Origin: RYN-230 sp963760405
GTDB taxonomy: Bacteria > Actinomycetota > Actinomycetes > Streptosporangiales > Streptosporangiaceae
Assembly: GCA_963760405.1 (NCBI GenBank)
Contig: CAVXCV010000006.1
Coordinates: 62,001-126,000, forward strand
Reading direction: 5' to 3'
DNA length: 64,000 bases
A program made the translations under genes and the position numbers. Below the pieces are notes generated by a model. That model did no database searches, was not told the origin of the DNA, and was given only the letters and a program-made list of their open reading frames with translations. How positions within the stretch are numbered: the stretch's first letter is position 1; every line of letters begins with the position of its first letter. Shown here one piece after another: positions 16,007-24,904 of this stretch.

Positions 16007-17137
16007 GTGGGCAACGACGGCCGGCGTTTCGCCGGGGCTGGCGGTGAGCGCCAGGCAGCGGCGGCCGAGGCACTCGGCATCGCCGTGGCAGCGCGCGTCC
16101 CGGTGCTGCTCTGGGGCGCGCCGGGGACCGGGAAGACATCGGTGATCCGGGCCATGGCCAGCGCCATGGGATGGCCCTGCGAGACCGTGATCGCCTCGAT
16201 CCGGGAGCCATCCGATTTCGCCGGGCTCCCCGTGGTCGTCGGCGGCGACGTCAGGTTCGCGCCGCCCGCGTGGGCCCGCCGCCTGGCGGCGGCCGGGCGT
16301 GGCCTGCTCTTCCTGGATGAGCTGTCCACTGCTCCCCCGGCAGTGCAGGCGGCGCTGCTCCGGGTGGTGCTGGAGCGGGTGGTCGGCGACCTCGAGTTGC
16401 CCGCTGAGGTGGCCGTGGTGGCGGCGGCCAACCCGCCCGATCAGGCGGCCGACGGCTGGGACCTGTCCGCCCCGCTGGCCAATCGGCTCTGCCACCTGAC
16501 CTGGGACATCGATCCGCGGACGGTCGCCGACGGGCTGGCCGGGGGCTGGGCGCCGCCGCCGGTGCCGAAGCTGCCGGACGGCTGGGCCGCTGAGATGGGG
16601 CTGGCCCTGGCGCTGGTGGCCGCGTTCCTGCACGCGCGGCCGGCCCTGGCCTGCGCACCGCCGCCAGACCCGGACGCGGCCGGCCGTGGCTGGCCCAGCC
16701 CGCGGACCTGGGAGATGGCAGGCCGGCTGTGGGCGGCCAGCGGGGCCGCGGGTGCGGCCGAGGAGACACGCTCCGCGCTCATCCGGGGCGCGGTGGGTGA
16801 CGGGGCGGGCGTGGAGTTCCTGGCCTGGCTGGCCGAGATGGACCTGCCGGACCCGGAGGCCGTGCTCGCCGACCCGGGCTCGTTCGTGCTCCCGGAACGC
16901 GGGGACCGCGCCTACGCGGCGGTCGCCGCGGTCGCCGCCGTGGTCGCGGCGGATCCGACCGCGGAGCGCTGGATCGCCGGCTGGCAGGTCCTCGGCCGGG
17001 CCGCGGCCAGCGCGCCGGACGTGGCCGCCGTCGCCGCCCGCACCCTGGCCCGGTGCCACCCGGCCGGGGTCCCGCCGCCGCCCGAGGTCAAGCTGTTCGC
17101 CCCGGTGCTGCGGGACGCCGGGCTGCTGCGCGGATGA
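16007..17137 (+). CDS. MoxR-type AAA+ ATPase
   Basis: The GTG at 16007 is preceded by AAGGAGGGA at ideal spacing, giving 376 residues. Walker A is GAPGTGKT (37-44), Walker B LLFLDELS (100-107), and a sensor-1-like segment VAVVAAANPPDQAADG follows. MoxR ATPases act as chaperones that remodel VWA-domain partners or insert cofactors. The next gene is a VWA protein joined by an ATGA overlap, the standard MoxR-VWA pairing. What is unusual is the upstream run of four unknown proteins and a LigD-type polymerase. A second, unrelated MoxR/DUF58 operon lies at 41.7-46.3 kb, so the cell has at least two such systems. Confidence 0.88.
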   Translation: MGNDGRRFAGAGGERQAAAAEALGIAVAARVPVLLWGAPGTGKTSVIRAMASAMGWPCETVIASIREPSDFAGLPVVVGGDVRFAPPAWARRLAAAGRGLLFLDELSTAPPAVQAALLRVVLERVVGDLELPAEVAVVAAANPPDQAADGWDLSAPLANRLCHLTWDIDPRTVADGLAGGWAPPPVPKLPDGWAAEMGLALALVAAFLHARPALACAPPPDPDAAGRGWPSPRTWEMAGRLWAASGAAGAAEETRSALIRGAVGDGAGVEFLAWLAEMDLPDPEAVLADPGSFVLPERGDRAYAAVAAVAAVVAADPTAERWIAGWQVLGRAAASAPDVAAVAARTLARCHPAGVPPPPEVKLFAPVLRDAGLLRG

Positions 17138-18324
17138 GCATGCCGGGCGATGGCGCGGTGCCGGGACTGGCCGCGGGCCGGCTCTGGGCGGCGACCCGGT
17201 ACCCGTACCTGGCCACCGGGCTGTTCGGCGCGCAGGTGACGGCCAGCCCGGGAATCGGCACGGTGGCGGTGGACGACCGGTGGCGGATGCACGCCGACCC
17301 GGACCTCACCGCGGCCTGGACGCCCGCGCAGCTGGGCAGCGTGCTAGTACATCATGTCTGCCATCTGCTGCGCGGGCACGGGGACCGGGCCGCCGCGGCC
17401 GGCGTCACCCCGGACGACGCCCGCAGCTGGGTGCGCGGCGCGGACGCCGAGATCAACGACGACCTGGTGCCGGCTGGCCTGGAACTGCCCGGCAGGCCGG
17501 TCCTCCCGGAGCACCTGGGCGCCCGCCCCGGCCTGCTGGCCGAGCAGTATTTCCGCCCGGGACAGCCGTCCGGCGCCGCTGCCGGATGGGACCTCGACTG
17601 CGGCAGCGGCGCGGACGGCCAGGCGCGGTCCTGGGACGGCGCCGGGCCGCCGCCGTTGTCGCCGTGGCAGGCCGAGCTGCTGGCCCGCCAGGTGGCCCAG
17701 GATTGCCTGCGGCACGCCCGCGAGCCCGGCACCGTGCCCGCGGGCCTGCTGCGCTGGGCCCGGCAGGTGCTGGAGCCAGCCGTTGACTGGCGCCGGGTGC
17801 TCGCGGCGGAGCTGCGCCGGGCGGTCGCTGACACGGTCGGCGCGGTGGACTACTCCTACCGGCGGCCGTCCCGCCGGGCGTCAGTGTCCGGCGATGTGGT
17901 GCTGCCTGCGCTGCGCCGCCCGGTGCCCGAGGTCGCGGTGGTCTGCGACACCTCGGGCAGCATGACCGAGGACCTGCTCACGGCCGCGCTGGCCGAGGTG
18001 GAGGGCCTGCTCCGGGCGCTGGGCCTGGCCCGCCAGGTGCGCGTGCTCGCGTGTGACACCGCGGTGGGCGCGGCCCGCCGGGTCAGCTCCGCGCGGCAGG
18101 TGGAGCTGGTCGGCGGCGGCGGCACGGACATGGGCGCCGGGATCGCCGCCGCCGCGGCGCTGCGGCCGCGGCCCGCGGTGACCGTAGTGCTCACCGACGG
18201 GTTCACGCCCTGGCCGGCTGCACCGCCGCGGGGTATCCGGGTCATCGTCGCCCTGCTCGGCGAGGCCGCACCCGACGGGCCGGGCTGGGCGCGGGCCGTC
18301 CGGGTGCCCGCCGGACCAGGCTGA
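17134..18324 (+). CDS. VWA-like protein with degenerate N-terminal zincin domain (DUF2201-like)
   Basis: The ATG at 17134 overlaps the ATPase stop as ATGA; 396 residues. Residues 60-115 match the putative metallopeptidase domain that precedes VWA-like domains, but the HExxH motif reads HHVCH (73-77), with Glu replaced by His; ADAEIND (104-110) follows as in that family. The C-terminal VWA domain has an intact MIDAS: DTSGSM (272-277), a GGGGTDMGAGI threonine and VVLTDGF. Such proteins are partners of MoxR ATPases. It is the last gene of the operon; the next gene is convergent. Confidence 0.85.
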   Translation: MSMPGDGAVPGLAAGRLWAATRYPYLATGLFGAQVTASPGIGTVAVDDRWRMHADPDLTAAWTPAQLGSVLVHHVCHLLRGHGDRAAAAGVTPDDARSWVRGADAEINDDLVPAGLELPGRPVLPEHLGARPGLLAEQYFRPGQPSGAAAGWDLDCGSGADGQARSWDGAGPPPLSPWQAELLARQVAQDCLRHAREPGTVPAGLLRWARQVLEPAVDWRRVLAAELRRAVADTVGAVDYSYRRPSRRASVSGDVVLPALRRPVPEVAVVCDTSGSMTEDLLTAALAEVEGLLRALGLARQVRVLACDTAVGAARRVSSARQVELVGGGGTDMGAGIAAAAALRPRPAVTVVLTDGFTPWPAAPPRGIRVIVALLGEAAPDGPGWARAVRVPAGPG

Positions 18325-18376
18325 TCCGGGCCGGCTGGGCCGGGCGGGCTGGCCGCCGGCACCCGGCCGCCGGGGC

Positions 18377-19306
18377 CTACGGCCCGGCGCGGCGCGGGCG
18401 GGCAGCCGCGACCGCCGCGTGCCCGGGCCGGGCCGGGGCGGGCGACGCCGGGGGCGTGAGCACAGTGAGCACCCCGGTGACGGCCAGCACCGCGGCCAGC
18501 GCGCCGCATTCCCGCCAGGTGGCCCGGGCGGCCCCGGCCCCGGCCGGCAGCGGGCGGCCGAGCCAGGCTCGGCCGCGCAGCGCCAGTACCGCCGCGGCCA
18601 GCACCAGGGCCGCCTTGACCAGCAGGGTGATCCCGTAGCCGGTGGTCAGCAGCGAGTGCACCAGTGAGTGCACCGGGATAAGCACGAGCGCGATGACCAC
18701 CCCGGTGAGCACGGCCAGGGCGAACAGCCAGGCCGCGGCGTTCGCGTACAGCCGGATCAGGCCGCGCACGGCCACCGGATCTTGCCGCCAGGCCATCGCG
18801 GCACGCAGCGTGTACAGCAGCATCCCCGCCCACATCAGCGCGGGCAGCACGTGCACGCAGGTGAGCAGCGCGCCGCCCACCCCGACGATGCCCTCGGGGT
18901 GCGCCCGGATGCTTTCCGCGGCGATGACGCCGAGCAGCGGCAGCACGGCCAGCCCGGGCCGCCGCAGCCGCAGCGCGACCGCAGCCAGCAGGAACGCGGC
19001 GCACTCGATCACGACCAGCCGGTCCTGGGTGGATGTGATCAGCGGCGCCACCGCGGAATGCGCCAGGCTGGCATCCAGGCTGCGGCTGGCGGCGATGACC
19101 AGCGCCAGCAGCGCGGCCGCGGCCGCGCCGAGCAGCGAGGAGCGCAGCGCCCACGGGGGCGGCAACGGCGCCGGGGCGGTCCCCTGGTACTGCCGGGCCA
19201 GCCCGCGGCCGGCCACCCCGCCCAGCGCCCCGGCCAGGCCAGCCAGCAGCAGCCAGCGCAGCACGGCGATGAGGCAGGCGACGGCGACAGTCACGCGCCA
19301 CATCAT
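18377..19306 (-). CDS. CopD-like copper-resistance membrane protein
   Basis: The start is taken at the double ATG at 19303-19306 (MMWRVTVAVACLI), giving 309 residues with about eight hydrophobic helices. The central part (LLTCVHVLPALMWAGMLLYT, then LIRLYANAAAWLFALAVLTGVV) resembles the CopD/YcnJ domain, whose conserved His and polar residues in helices are linked to copper handling. No CopC partner is adjacent; a PCuAC-type copper chaperone lies far off at 53.7 kb. It follows the unknown gene at 19326-20228 on the same strand with a 19-bp gap, so the two are probably co-transcribed. Confidence 0.75.
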   Translation of the reverse strand: MMWRVTVAVACLIAVLRWLLLAGLAGALGGVAGRGLARQYQGTAPAPLPPPWALRSSLLGAAAAALLALVIAASRSLDASLAHSAVAPLITSTQDRLVVIECAAFLLAAVALRLRRPGLAVLPLLGVIAAESIRAHPEGIVGVGGALLTCVHVLPALMWAGMLLYTLRAAMAWRQDPVAVRGLIRLYANAAAWLFALAVLTGVVIALVLIPVHSLVHSLLTTGYGITLLVKAALVLAAAVLALRGRAWLGRPLPAGAGAARATWRECGALAAVLAVTGVLTVLTPPASPAPARPGHAAVAAARPRRAGP

Positions 19307-19325
19307 GGCATCCGGGCGGCCCGGC

Positions 19326-20228
19326 TCAGGATGCGGGCGGCGCGAACCAGGAGTGGTCGGCGGTGAACAGGTACTGGTCAGCAATGTGGTTGAGCACCCG
19401 GCGGGCCTGCCGGAAGCTGTCCGCCACCTCGGCCACCACGTCCAGCCGGGCCGTGCGCACCGGGGCCAGGCCACAGGCCGCCCGGTACCAGCGCGCGCCG
19501 AGCTGCTCGAGTAGCTCGATGGCAGGTGCCTCGGCCAGCCGGTCGTGCTGCGCGGCCGGGACCTGGGCGGCCCGCAGCAGCCGGGCCACGCCAGCCGGCC
19601 CTACGCCGGACAGGGTGGCGTAGTCGGGGAAGACCCCGGCCAGGAACAGCGACACGTCGCCGAGCCTGCGGTACACCCCGGGGCGTTCCGCGTCCGGTAC
19701 GCCATCCAGCAGCCCGGCCAGCCGTACCGGGTCGAGTTCACTGAACCGCCGGGTCCGCGGCCGGCCGCTGCCCCGGACCCGGTACCGCCCGCTGGCCACT
19801 CTGGTGAACGAGGCGAGGAGCTCGACCAGGAAGAGCCGCCGGGCAGGCGAGCCGAGGAAGTCCCGCAGCGCGGGCGCGTCGAACAGCGGGATCCGCTGCC
19901 GCAGGCCGGTGCGCTCGATGACATGGTCCATGGAGGCGAACTCGGCCGCTGAGCGGTGCACGGCCACGGCGAAGGTCAGGAACGGCGACACCGGGATCGC
20001 CTGGCCAGGCCGGGTGTCCGCGCCGCCCGGGCGGCCGAATACCGCCTCGAACACGCGCTGCTCACCGAGCAGGGCCGGGATGGCTGCCGGGTGCCCGCGC
20101 AGCCAGGTCCCGTCAGCCTGGGCGGGAATGGCAGCCATGGGCGATGATCCCGCCGCGGCGGCCAGCAGGGTCAGGTCGGTGTCGCTGAGGTGGGCCGCGT
20201 ACTCACTACCAGTGAGATCACCATCCAT
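19326..20228 (-). CDS. Conserved-looking actinobacterial protein of unknown function
   Basis: This is a 300-residue soluble, mainly helical protein that I do not recognise. It starts with MDGDLTGSEYAAHLSD, contains GQAIPVSPFLTFAVAVHRSA and SPARRLFLVELLASFTRVASG, and ends in a Trp/His-rich HIADQYLFTADHSWFAPP. There are no catalytic-looking motifs, signal peptide or membrane helices. It lies directly upstream of the CopD-like gene in an apparent two-gene operon. Confidence 0.75.
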   Translation of the reverse strand: MDGDLTGSEYAAHLSDTDLTLLAAAAGSSPMAAIPAQADGTWLRGHPAAIPALLGEQRVFEAVFGRPGGADTRPGQAIPVSPFLTFAVAVHRSAAEFASMDHVIERTGLRQRIPLFDAPALRDFLGSPARRLFLVELLASFTRVASGRYRVRGSGRPRTRRFSELDPVRLAGLLDGVPDAERPGVYRRLGDVSLFLAGVFPDYATLSGVGPAGVARLLRAAQVPAAQHDRLAEAPAIELLEQLGARWYRAACGLAPVRTARLDVVAEVADSFRQARRVLNHIADQYLFTADHSWFAPPAS

Positions 20229-20329
20229 GACATCACGTTACTCCGCTAGGCGGCGGTTGCCACAGATCACGATGCCCGTGCGGACCCGGGCCGGCCAGCT
20301 CCAGCCGCACCTGGGCCAGGCGCGGTGCT

Positions 20330-21055
20330 TCAGGCCCGCTTGAAGTCGAGCAGGAACTCCAGGATCCCGTGATTCTGGGTGGTGACGAAGCCGGTGAAGC
20401 TGGGATTAGGAATGCCCCAGGCCGAGAACAACACCGGGATCGAGCCCTGAACCTCGATCCCGCTCGCGGTGCGCTCCGCCTGCAGCGGGAAGGTCACCGG
20501 CCGGGTCTGGCCGTGCAGCGTGAGGTGGCCGGTGGCGGTGTAACTCTTGATCGTCCCCACAGCGGGCAGCGGGGCCAGGTCGATCGGCTTGGTCAGGGTG
20601 AAGGTGCCCGTCGGGAAGGACGCCACGTCCATGATCCGGCCGTCGAACTGCGCGTCCCGCTGGCTGGAGTCGGTGTGGATGGTGGCCATCTTGACGGTGA
20701 ACGTGGCCGTGCTCGCGGTGCTGCCGCTGATCACCAGGCTGCCGGTCACCGAGGTGGTCCGGCCGACCGCGGTATGCGCCTGGCCGACCAGGACTTCCTG
20801 GACCCGGTAGCCGACCCGCGAGCCGGGGCCTACCGTCCAGGTGCCCGTCACCGATCCGGAGCTGGCCGGGCTGGTGCCCTGAGCGGAGCTGCTCGCCGGG
20901 GTGGGCGCGGCGGAGGACTTGAGGCTCAGCGGGGCGGGCGCGCTGCCCTCGATGAAATGAAAGAACACGAACGGGACGGCCACGGCGAGCACGGCGACCA
21001 CGATCACCGCGCCGATCACCCACCACAGCCAGCGCCGCGTGCCACCTGCCGACAT
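20330..21055 (-). CDS. Membrane-anchored YceI-family protein
   Basis: 241 residues. After a short cytosolic start, one transmembrane segment (about 10-35, WWVIGAVIVVAVLAVAVPFV) anchors the protein. A Ser/Ala/Pro-rich linker follows, and residues 70-241 form the YceI lipocalin-like barrel (GTWTVGPGSRVGYRV; TGHLTLHGQTRPVTFPL; a final GILEFLLDFKRA). YceI proteins bind polyisoprenoids or other lipids. A second, soluble YceI gene is at 22837. The neighbours give no further clue. It is divergent from the acetyltransferase gene. Confidence 0.88.
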   Translation of the reverse strand: MSAGGTRRWLWWVIGAVIVVAVLAVAVPFVFFHFIEGSAPAPLSLKSSAAPTPASSSAQGTSPASSGSVTGTWTVGPGSRVGYRVQEVLVGQAHTAVGRTTSVTGSLVISGSTASTATFTVKMATIHTDSSQRDAQFDGRIMDVASFPTGTFTLTKPIDLAPLPAVGTIKSYTATGHLTLHGQTRPVTFPLQAERTASGIEVQGSIPVLFSAWGIPNPSFTGFVTTQNHGILEFLLDFKRA

Positions 21056-21188
21056 GATCGGTCCTCCTGGTCAGAGTGCATGAGGCTGCCGCGGGCCGCC
21101 TGACCGGCCGGGCGAGCGTGCGGGCGCCTGCCGTTCGCGGCCGGGAAATTCAGCTGCGTGGTTTCTGGTGACTGGCCAGAGTAAAGCC

Positions 21189-21728
21189 ATGCCAGGTTTC
21201 ATCGCCCCCAGTTCCGGGATCAGGCTGTCGTTCATCGCCGCCATGGAGGAGTTCCGCGCCGAGGGCCGGGGCTCGGACGCTGACCTGAGCATGATCGGGC
21301 AGGGTATCCGCGAGCATCGCGGCGACTGGGCCGACCCGGAGAGGTTCGCGGAGTACGTCAGGCTGCTGCGGGAGGACGCCCGCCCGGCCGCTCGCCGGCC
21401 CCCGGGGTATGTGCCGTGCACCACGCTGTGGTGGGTAGCCGGGACGGAGTTCATCGGCCGCCTGGCCATCCGGCACCAGCTCACCCGGCACCTGCTGGAG
21501 GTCGGCGGCCACATCGGCTACGACGTCCGGCCGGCCGCGCGGCGCCGCGGGCACGCTACTGCCATGCTGCGCGGCTCGCTGCCGGTCGCCCGCGGCCTGG
21601 GCATCGACCGGGCCTTGCTGACCTGCGACGTGGACAACATCGGCTCGCGCAAGGTGATCGAGGCCAACGGCGGCCTGCTCGAGGACGAGCGCTCCGGCAA
21701 GCTGCGCTTCTGGGTGCCCACGGGCTAG
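21189..21728 (+). CDS. GNAT-family acetyltransferase (COG3981 type)
   Basis: 179 residues from ATG 21189 (GTG 21168 would add seven). It has the family's N-terminal helix with MEEFRAEGRGSDAD, a strand-rich middle (LWWVAGTEFIGRLAIRHQL), the acetyl-CoA loop IGYDVRPAARRRGHATAML and the C-terminal CDVDNIGSRKVIEANGGLLE. The R-x-x-G-x-A/G loop and the N-xx-S-xx-V-I-E block mark a Rim-like small-molecule or protein N-acetyltransferase. The acceptor is unknown. Confidence 0.88.
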   Translation: MPGFIAPSSGIRLSFIAAMEEFRAEGRGSDADLSMIGQGIREHRGDWADPERFAEYVRLLREDARPAARRPPGYVPCTTLWWVAGTEFIGRLAIRHQLTRHLLEVGGHIGYDVRPAARRRGHATAMLRGSLPVARGLGIDRALLTCDVDNIGSRKVIEANGGLLEDERSGKLRFWVPTG

Positions 21729-21778
21729 CCGGCTGGCCTGGCGGCCCATCCTGGCTCCGGGCGGCAGGCGCGGGCGGG

Positions 21779-22711
21779 TCAGCGGACCTGCGGCATGACC
21801 TCGCCGGCGATCAGCTCCAGGTGGTCGAGGTCGTGCAGGTCCAGCACCTGCAGGTACATCCGGGTGGCACCGAGGCCCGCGAACTGGCCGATCTTGTCCA
21901 CGATCTCGGCCGGCGTCCCGCCCAGGCCGTTGGCCCGCAGGCCGGCCAGGTCCCGGCCGATGGCGGCGGCGCGCCGGCCAAGCTCCGCGGCATCACGTCC
22001 GCAGCACACGGTCTGCGCGGCCGAGTAGACCATCGAGGCAGGGTCGCGGTCCACGGCCTGGCACGCGTCGCGGACCCGGCCGAACGCCGCGCTGGTGTGC
22101 CCGGCATCCGCGAACGCCACGTTGTACTCATCAGCGAACCGGGCGGCGAGCCGCGGCGTGCGCTTCTTGCCCAGGCCGCCGATCAGGACCGGCGGGTGCG
22201 GCCGCTGCACCGGCTTGGGCAGCCCCGGTGAGTCGGTGACCGGGTAGAACGTCCCATCGAACGAGAAGGTCTTCCCGGCCGGCGTGTCCCACAGACCGGT
22301 GATGATCTCCAGTTGCTCGGCCAGCATGCCGAACCGCTCGCCGGTCGGCGGGAACGGGATCCCGTAGGCGGCGTGCTCGGCCGCGAACCAGCCGGCCCCG
22401 AGCCCCAGCTCGACCCGGCCGCCGCTCATCTCGTCGACCTGGGCGACCGTGATGGCGAGCGGCCCCGGGTAGCGGAATGTGACCGGGCTCATCAGCGTGC
22501 CCAGCCTGATCCGGTGCGTCTGCACGGCCAGGGCGGCCAGGGTGGCCCAGGCGTCGGTCGGGCCGGGCAGCCCGCTGCCGTCGCCCATCGTCAGGTAGTG
22601 GTCGGACCGGAAGAACGCGTCAAAGCCCAGCTGCTCGGTGGCCCGGGCAACGGCGAGCAGCCGGCCGTAGTCCGCGCCCTGCTGAGGTTCGGTGAAGATG
22701 CGCAGTTGCAT
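21779..22711 (-). CDS. LLM-class flavin oxidoreductase, probably F420-dependent
   Basis: 310 residues from the ATG at 22711 (MQLRIFTEPQ), which has AGGA upstream. This is the luciferase-like TIM-barrel family of actinobacterial F420 enzymes. Conserved blocks are FDAFFRSDHYL, the long TLMSPVTFRYPGPLAITVAQVD, GRVELGLGAGWFAAEHAAYG, PVLIGGLGKKRT (cofactor phosphate loop) and a C-terminal GLGATRMYLQVLD. The substrate is not predictable. It is divergent from the soluble YceI gene. Confidence 0.9.
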   Translation of the reverse strand: MQLRIFTEPQQGADYGRLLAVARATEQLGFDAFFRSDHYLTMGDGSGLPGPTDAWATLAALAVQTHRIRLGTLMSPVTFRYPGPLAITVAQVDEMSGGRVELGLGAGWFAAEHAAYGIPFPPTGERFGMLAEQLEIITGLWDTPAGKTFSFDGTFYPVTDSPGLPKPVQRPHPPVLIGGLGKKRTPRLAARFADEYNVAFADAGHTSAAFGRVRDACQAVDRDPASMVYSAAQTVCCGRDAAELGRRAAAIGRDLAGLRANGLGGTPAEIVDKIGQFAGLGATRMYLQVLDLHDLDHLELIAGEVMPQVR

Positions 22712-22836
22712 GGGTCCATCCTGGCGCACCGGCCGCGGGCGGCGGCCTCCGCCCGGGCCGCTGCAGGCGCTCGCGGCCAGCGGGCTATCGTCATGCCCGA
22801 GGGGGGAATCGTCCGATATTCCAGGAGGGAACGACG

Positions 22837-23409
22837 ATGACGTCCCAGGCTGTGGAGATTCCCGGTTACATCGCGGGCACGTGGGATCTCGATCCGGTTC
22901 ATTCGACCATCGGGTTCGTGGCCCGGCACCTGATGGTGAGCAAGGTCCGCGGCCGGTTCACCAAGTACGAGGCGCAGGTCGTCACCGCCCCGAACCCGCT
23001 CGACTCCCATGCCACCGCGACCATCGACCTGTCCTCGGTGGATACCGGCAACGAGATGCGCGACAACGACCTGCGGTCGCAGAACTTCTTCGACGCCGCC
23101 ACCCACCCGCAGATGACCTACCGGTCCACCGGCATCCGCGCGGACGGGGACGGGAACGCATTCCTGGTGGACGGCGAGCTGACCATCCGCGGGATTACCC
23201 GGCCGGTCACGCTGGCAGTGGAGGTCAACGGGTTCGGCCCGGACCCCTACGGCGGCACCCGGGCCGGGTTCTCCGCCATCGGGGAGATCGACCGGACCGA
23301 GTTCGGGATCGCCTTCAACGCTCCCATCCCCGGCGGGGTCATGGTCAGCGAGCGGATCCAGCTGGAGATCGAGGCCGAGGCCGTGCTCCGCAAGGAGGAG
23401 CCGGCCTAG
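22837..23409 (+). CDS. YceI-family lipid-binding protein
   Basis: 190 residues with no signal peptide. The single YceI barrel is complete: GTWDLDPVHSTIGFVARHL at the start, VSKVRGRF, FFDAATHPQMTY, the lid region LTIRGITRPVTL and FNAPIPGGVMVSERIQL at the end. AGGAGGGAACGACG precedes the ATG, a strong ribosome site. Actinobacterial cytosolic YceI proteins are often stress-induced; the ligand (isoprenoid quinone-like) is inferred from the family. Confidence 0.92.
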   Translation: MTSQAVEIPGYIAGTWDLDPVHSTIGFVARHLMVSKVRGRFTKYEAQVVTAPNPLDSHATATIDLSSVDTGNEMRDNDLRSQNFFDAATHPQMTYRSTGIRADGDGNAFLVDGELTIRGITRPVTLAVEVNGFGPDPYGGTRAGFSAIGEIDRTEFGIAFNAPIPGGVMVSERIQLEIEAEAVLRKEEPA

Positions 23410-24797
23410 CCGGGACCGGCGCCAGCGGCCCGGCTGAGCGTGGCGACGCACTCCACGTGGTGCGTCATGGGGAACGCGTCGAACGCCCGCAGCTCACCCA
23501 GCTGCCAGCCGCCCGCGGCGAACACCGCGAGGTCCCGGGCCAGCGTGGCCGGGTCGCAGGACACGTAGGCGACCCGGCGTAGTTCACGCACCGTGCCGTC
23601 GCCTGGCCCGGACCCGGCCAGGAGCGTGTCCAGCAGCGGCCGGGCCGCGCCGGACCGGGGCGGGTCCAGCACGGCCAGGTCCGCCCCGGCCCAGCCGCCG
23701 CGCGCCACTACCTCGGCCGCGTCCCCGCGGTGCACCCGTGCCCAGGGCGTGGTGCGCAGGTTGTGCCGGGCGTCGCGGACCGCGGCCGGATCGGATTCGA
23801 CGCCGATCACCTGGCCGGATGGACCGACCGCCCCGGCCAGCGCGCCCGCGAACAGGCCCGCACCGCAGTACAGGTCCAGTGCCACATCGCCCGGCCGCGG
23901 TGCCAGCGCGTCCAGCACCGCGCTGGTCAGTACGTCCGCCGCGGCCGGGTGCACCTGCCAGAACACGCCCGCGCTGACCCGCCAGCTGCGGCCGGCCGCG
24001 GTCTGCTGCAGGTACCGGCCCCCGCGCAGCGGGGTCAGCCCGCCGCCCCGGCTCGTGACCAGGATGGGATCGCTGACCTGGGCGGCCCACGTTGCGGAAA
24101 ACCCGGCATGGGCGCCCTGGGCCCGGCTCGCCTGGCCGCGGCGGGGCGGGCCCGCGGGCGTCACCACGACCGCCCGGCTGCCCGAGCCGGGCGCGCTGAC
24201 CAGTTCCGCGGACCTGGCTCCCGGCCATTGCCCGCGGGTCAGGCCGGCGTCGTTGACCAGAGGGTGGGCGATCGGGCAGTCGCCGATCTCCAGCACGTCA
24301 TGCGACCGGTGCTTGTGCAGCCCGGCCACGCCGTCGCCGCGCACCGCATAGCGGACCCGGGTGCGCCAGCCCAGGCCATCCTCGGGCCCGGGCAGGGCCT
24401 CGACGGTGACCGCGCGCTCGATCCCGGCGATCCGGCGCAGCTGCTGGCTGACCACGGCCGCCTTCAGCCGCCGCTGCGCCGCCGGGCTGGCGTGCTGCCA
24501 GTCGCAGCCGCCGCAGCCGCCCGGCCGGGCGTGCGGGCAGGGCGGGACGACCCGGTCCGCGGACGGCTCGAGCACCTCGACGGCCTCGGCCCGGGCAAAC
24601 CGGGCCGTGGCCTCGGTGACCCGGGCCCGGACCCGCTCACCGGGGAGCGCGTGCCGGACCAGGACCACCCGGCCGTCCGGTTCCCGTGCGACGCACCAGC
24701 CGCCGTGCGCGGCCTCCCCGACGACGAGGTCGACCAGTTCGCCGTCAGGCGCGGCGGGCTGCCGCCCCGTCCGGGCCGGGCGCCGTGCAGATGTCAC
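23406..24797 (-). CDS. Class I SAM-dependent RNA uracil methyltransferase (TrmA/RlmCD family, Rv2689c-like)
   Basis: The GTG at 24797 (VTSARRPARTG) has GAAGGTAA just upstream, giving 463 residues. A TRAM domain (about 20-75, ELVDLVVGEAAHGGW, VRARVTEATARFARAE) is followed by iron-sulfur ligands CPHARPGGCGGCDWQ and a fourth Cys in IGDCPIAHP. The methyltransferase core has the SAM loop DLYCGAGLFAGAL, DPPRSG, and the catalytic cysteine in YVSCDPATLARDL. The enzyme makes 5-methyluridine in tRNA or rRNA; the exact site is not predictable. Divergence from the ceoB/ceoC pair matches the mycobacterial gene order. Confidence 0.92.
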   Translation of the reverse strand: MTSARRPARTGRQPAAPDGELVDLVVGEAAHGGWCVAREPDGRVVLVRHALPGERVRARVTEATARFARAEAVEVLEPSADRVVPPCPHARPGGCGGCDWQHASPAAQRRLKAAVVSQQLRRIAGIERAVTVEALPGPEDGLGWRTRVRYAVRGDGVAGLHKHRSHDVLEIGDCPIAHPLVNDAGLTRGQWPGARSAELVSAPGSGSRAVVVTPAGPPRRGQASRAQGAHAGFSATWAAQVSDPILVTSRGGGLTPLRGGRYLQQTAAGRSWRVSAGVFWQVHPAAADVLTSAVLDALAPRPGDVALDLYCGAGLFAGALAGAVGPSGQVIGVESDPAAVRDARHNLRTTPWARVHRGDAAEVVARGGWAGADLAVLDPPRSGAARPLLDTLLAGSGPGDGTVRELRRVAYVSCDPATLARDLAVFAAGGWQLGELRAFDAFPMTHHVECVATLSRAAGAGPG

Positions 24798-24904
24798 GCT
24801 GTTACCTTCGCATTCAGTCTGGTGAAGTATCCGGGCAGGCCGTCTCACCCAGTCAGGACAGGGAATACCGTTTGGCGGGCACTGTACTCACGCTAGGGGC
24901 AGCC

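Noticed and set aside
22837..23409. Recent duplication of YceI genes (20330 and 22837)
   Set aside because: The two proteins differ strongly in sequence and architecture (anchored versus soluble), so they are old paralogs and not a local duplication.
23730..24896. Plus-strand open frame opposite the RNA methyltransferase
   Set aside because: No motif; the methyltransferase frame has all catalytic and iron-sulfur residues.
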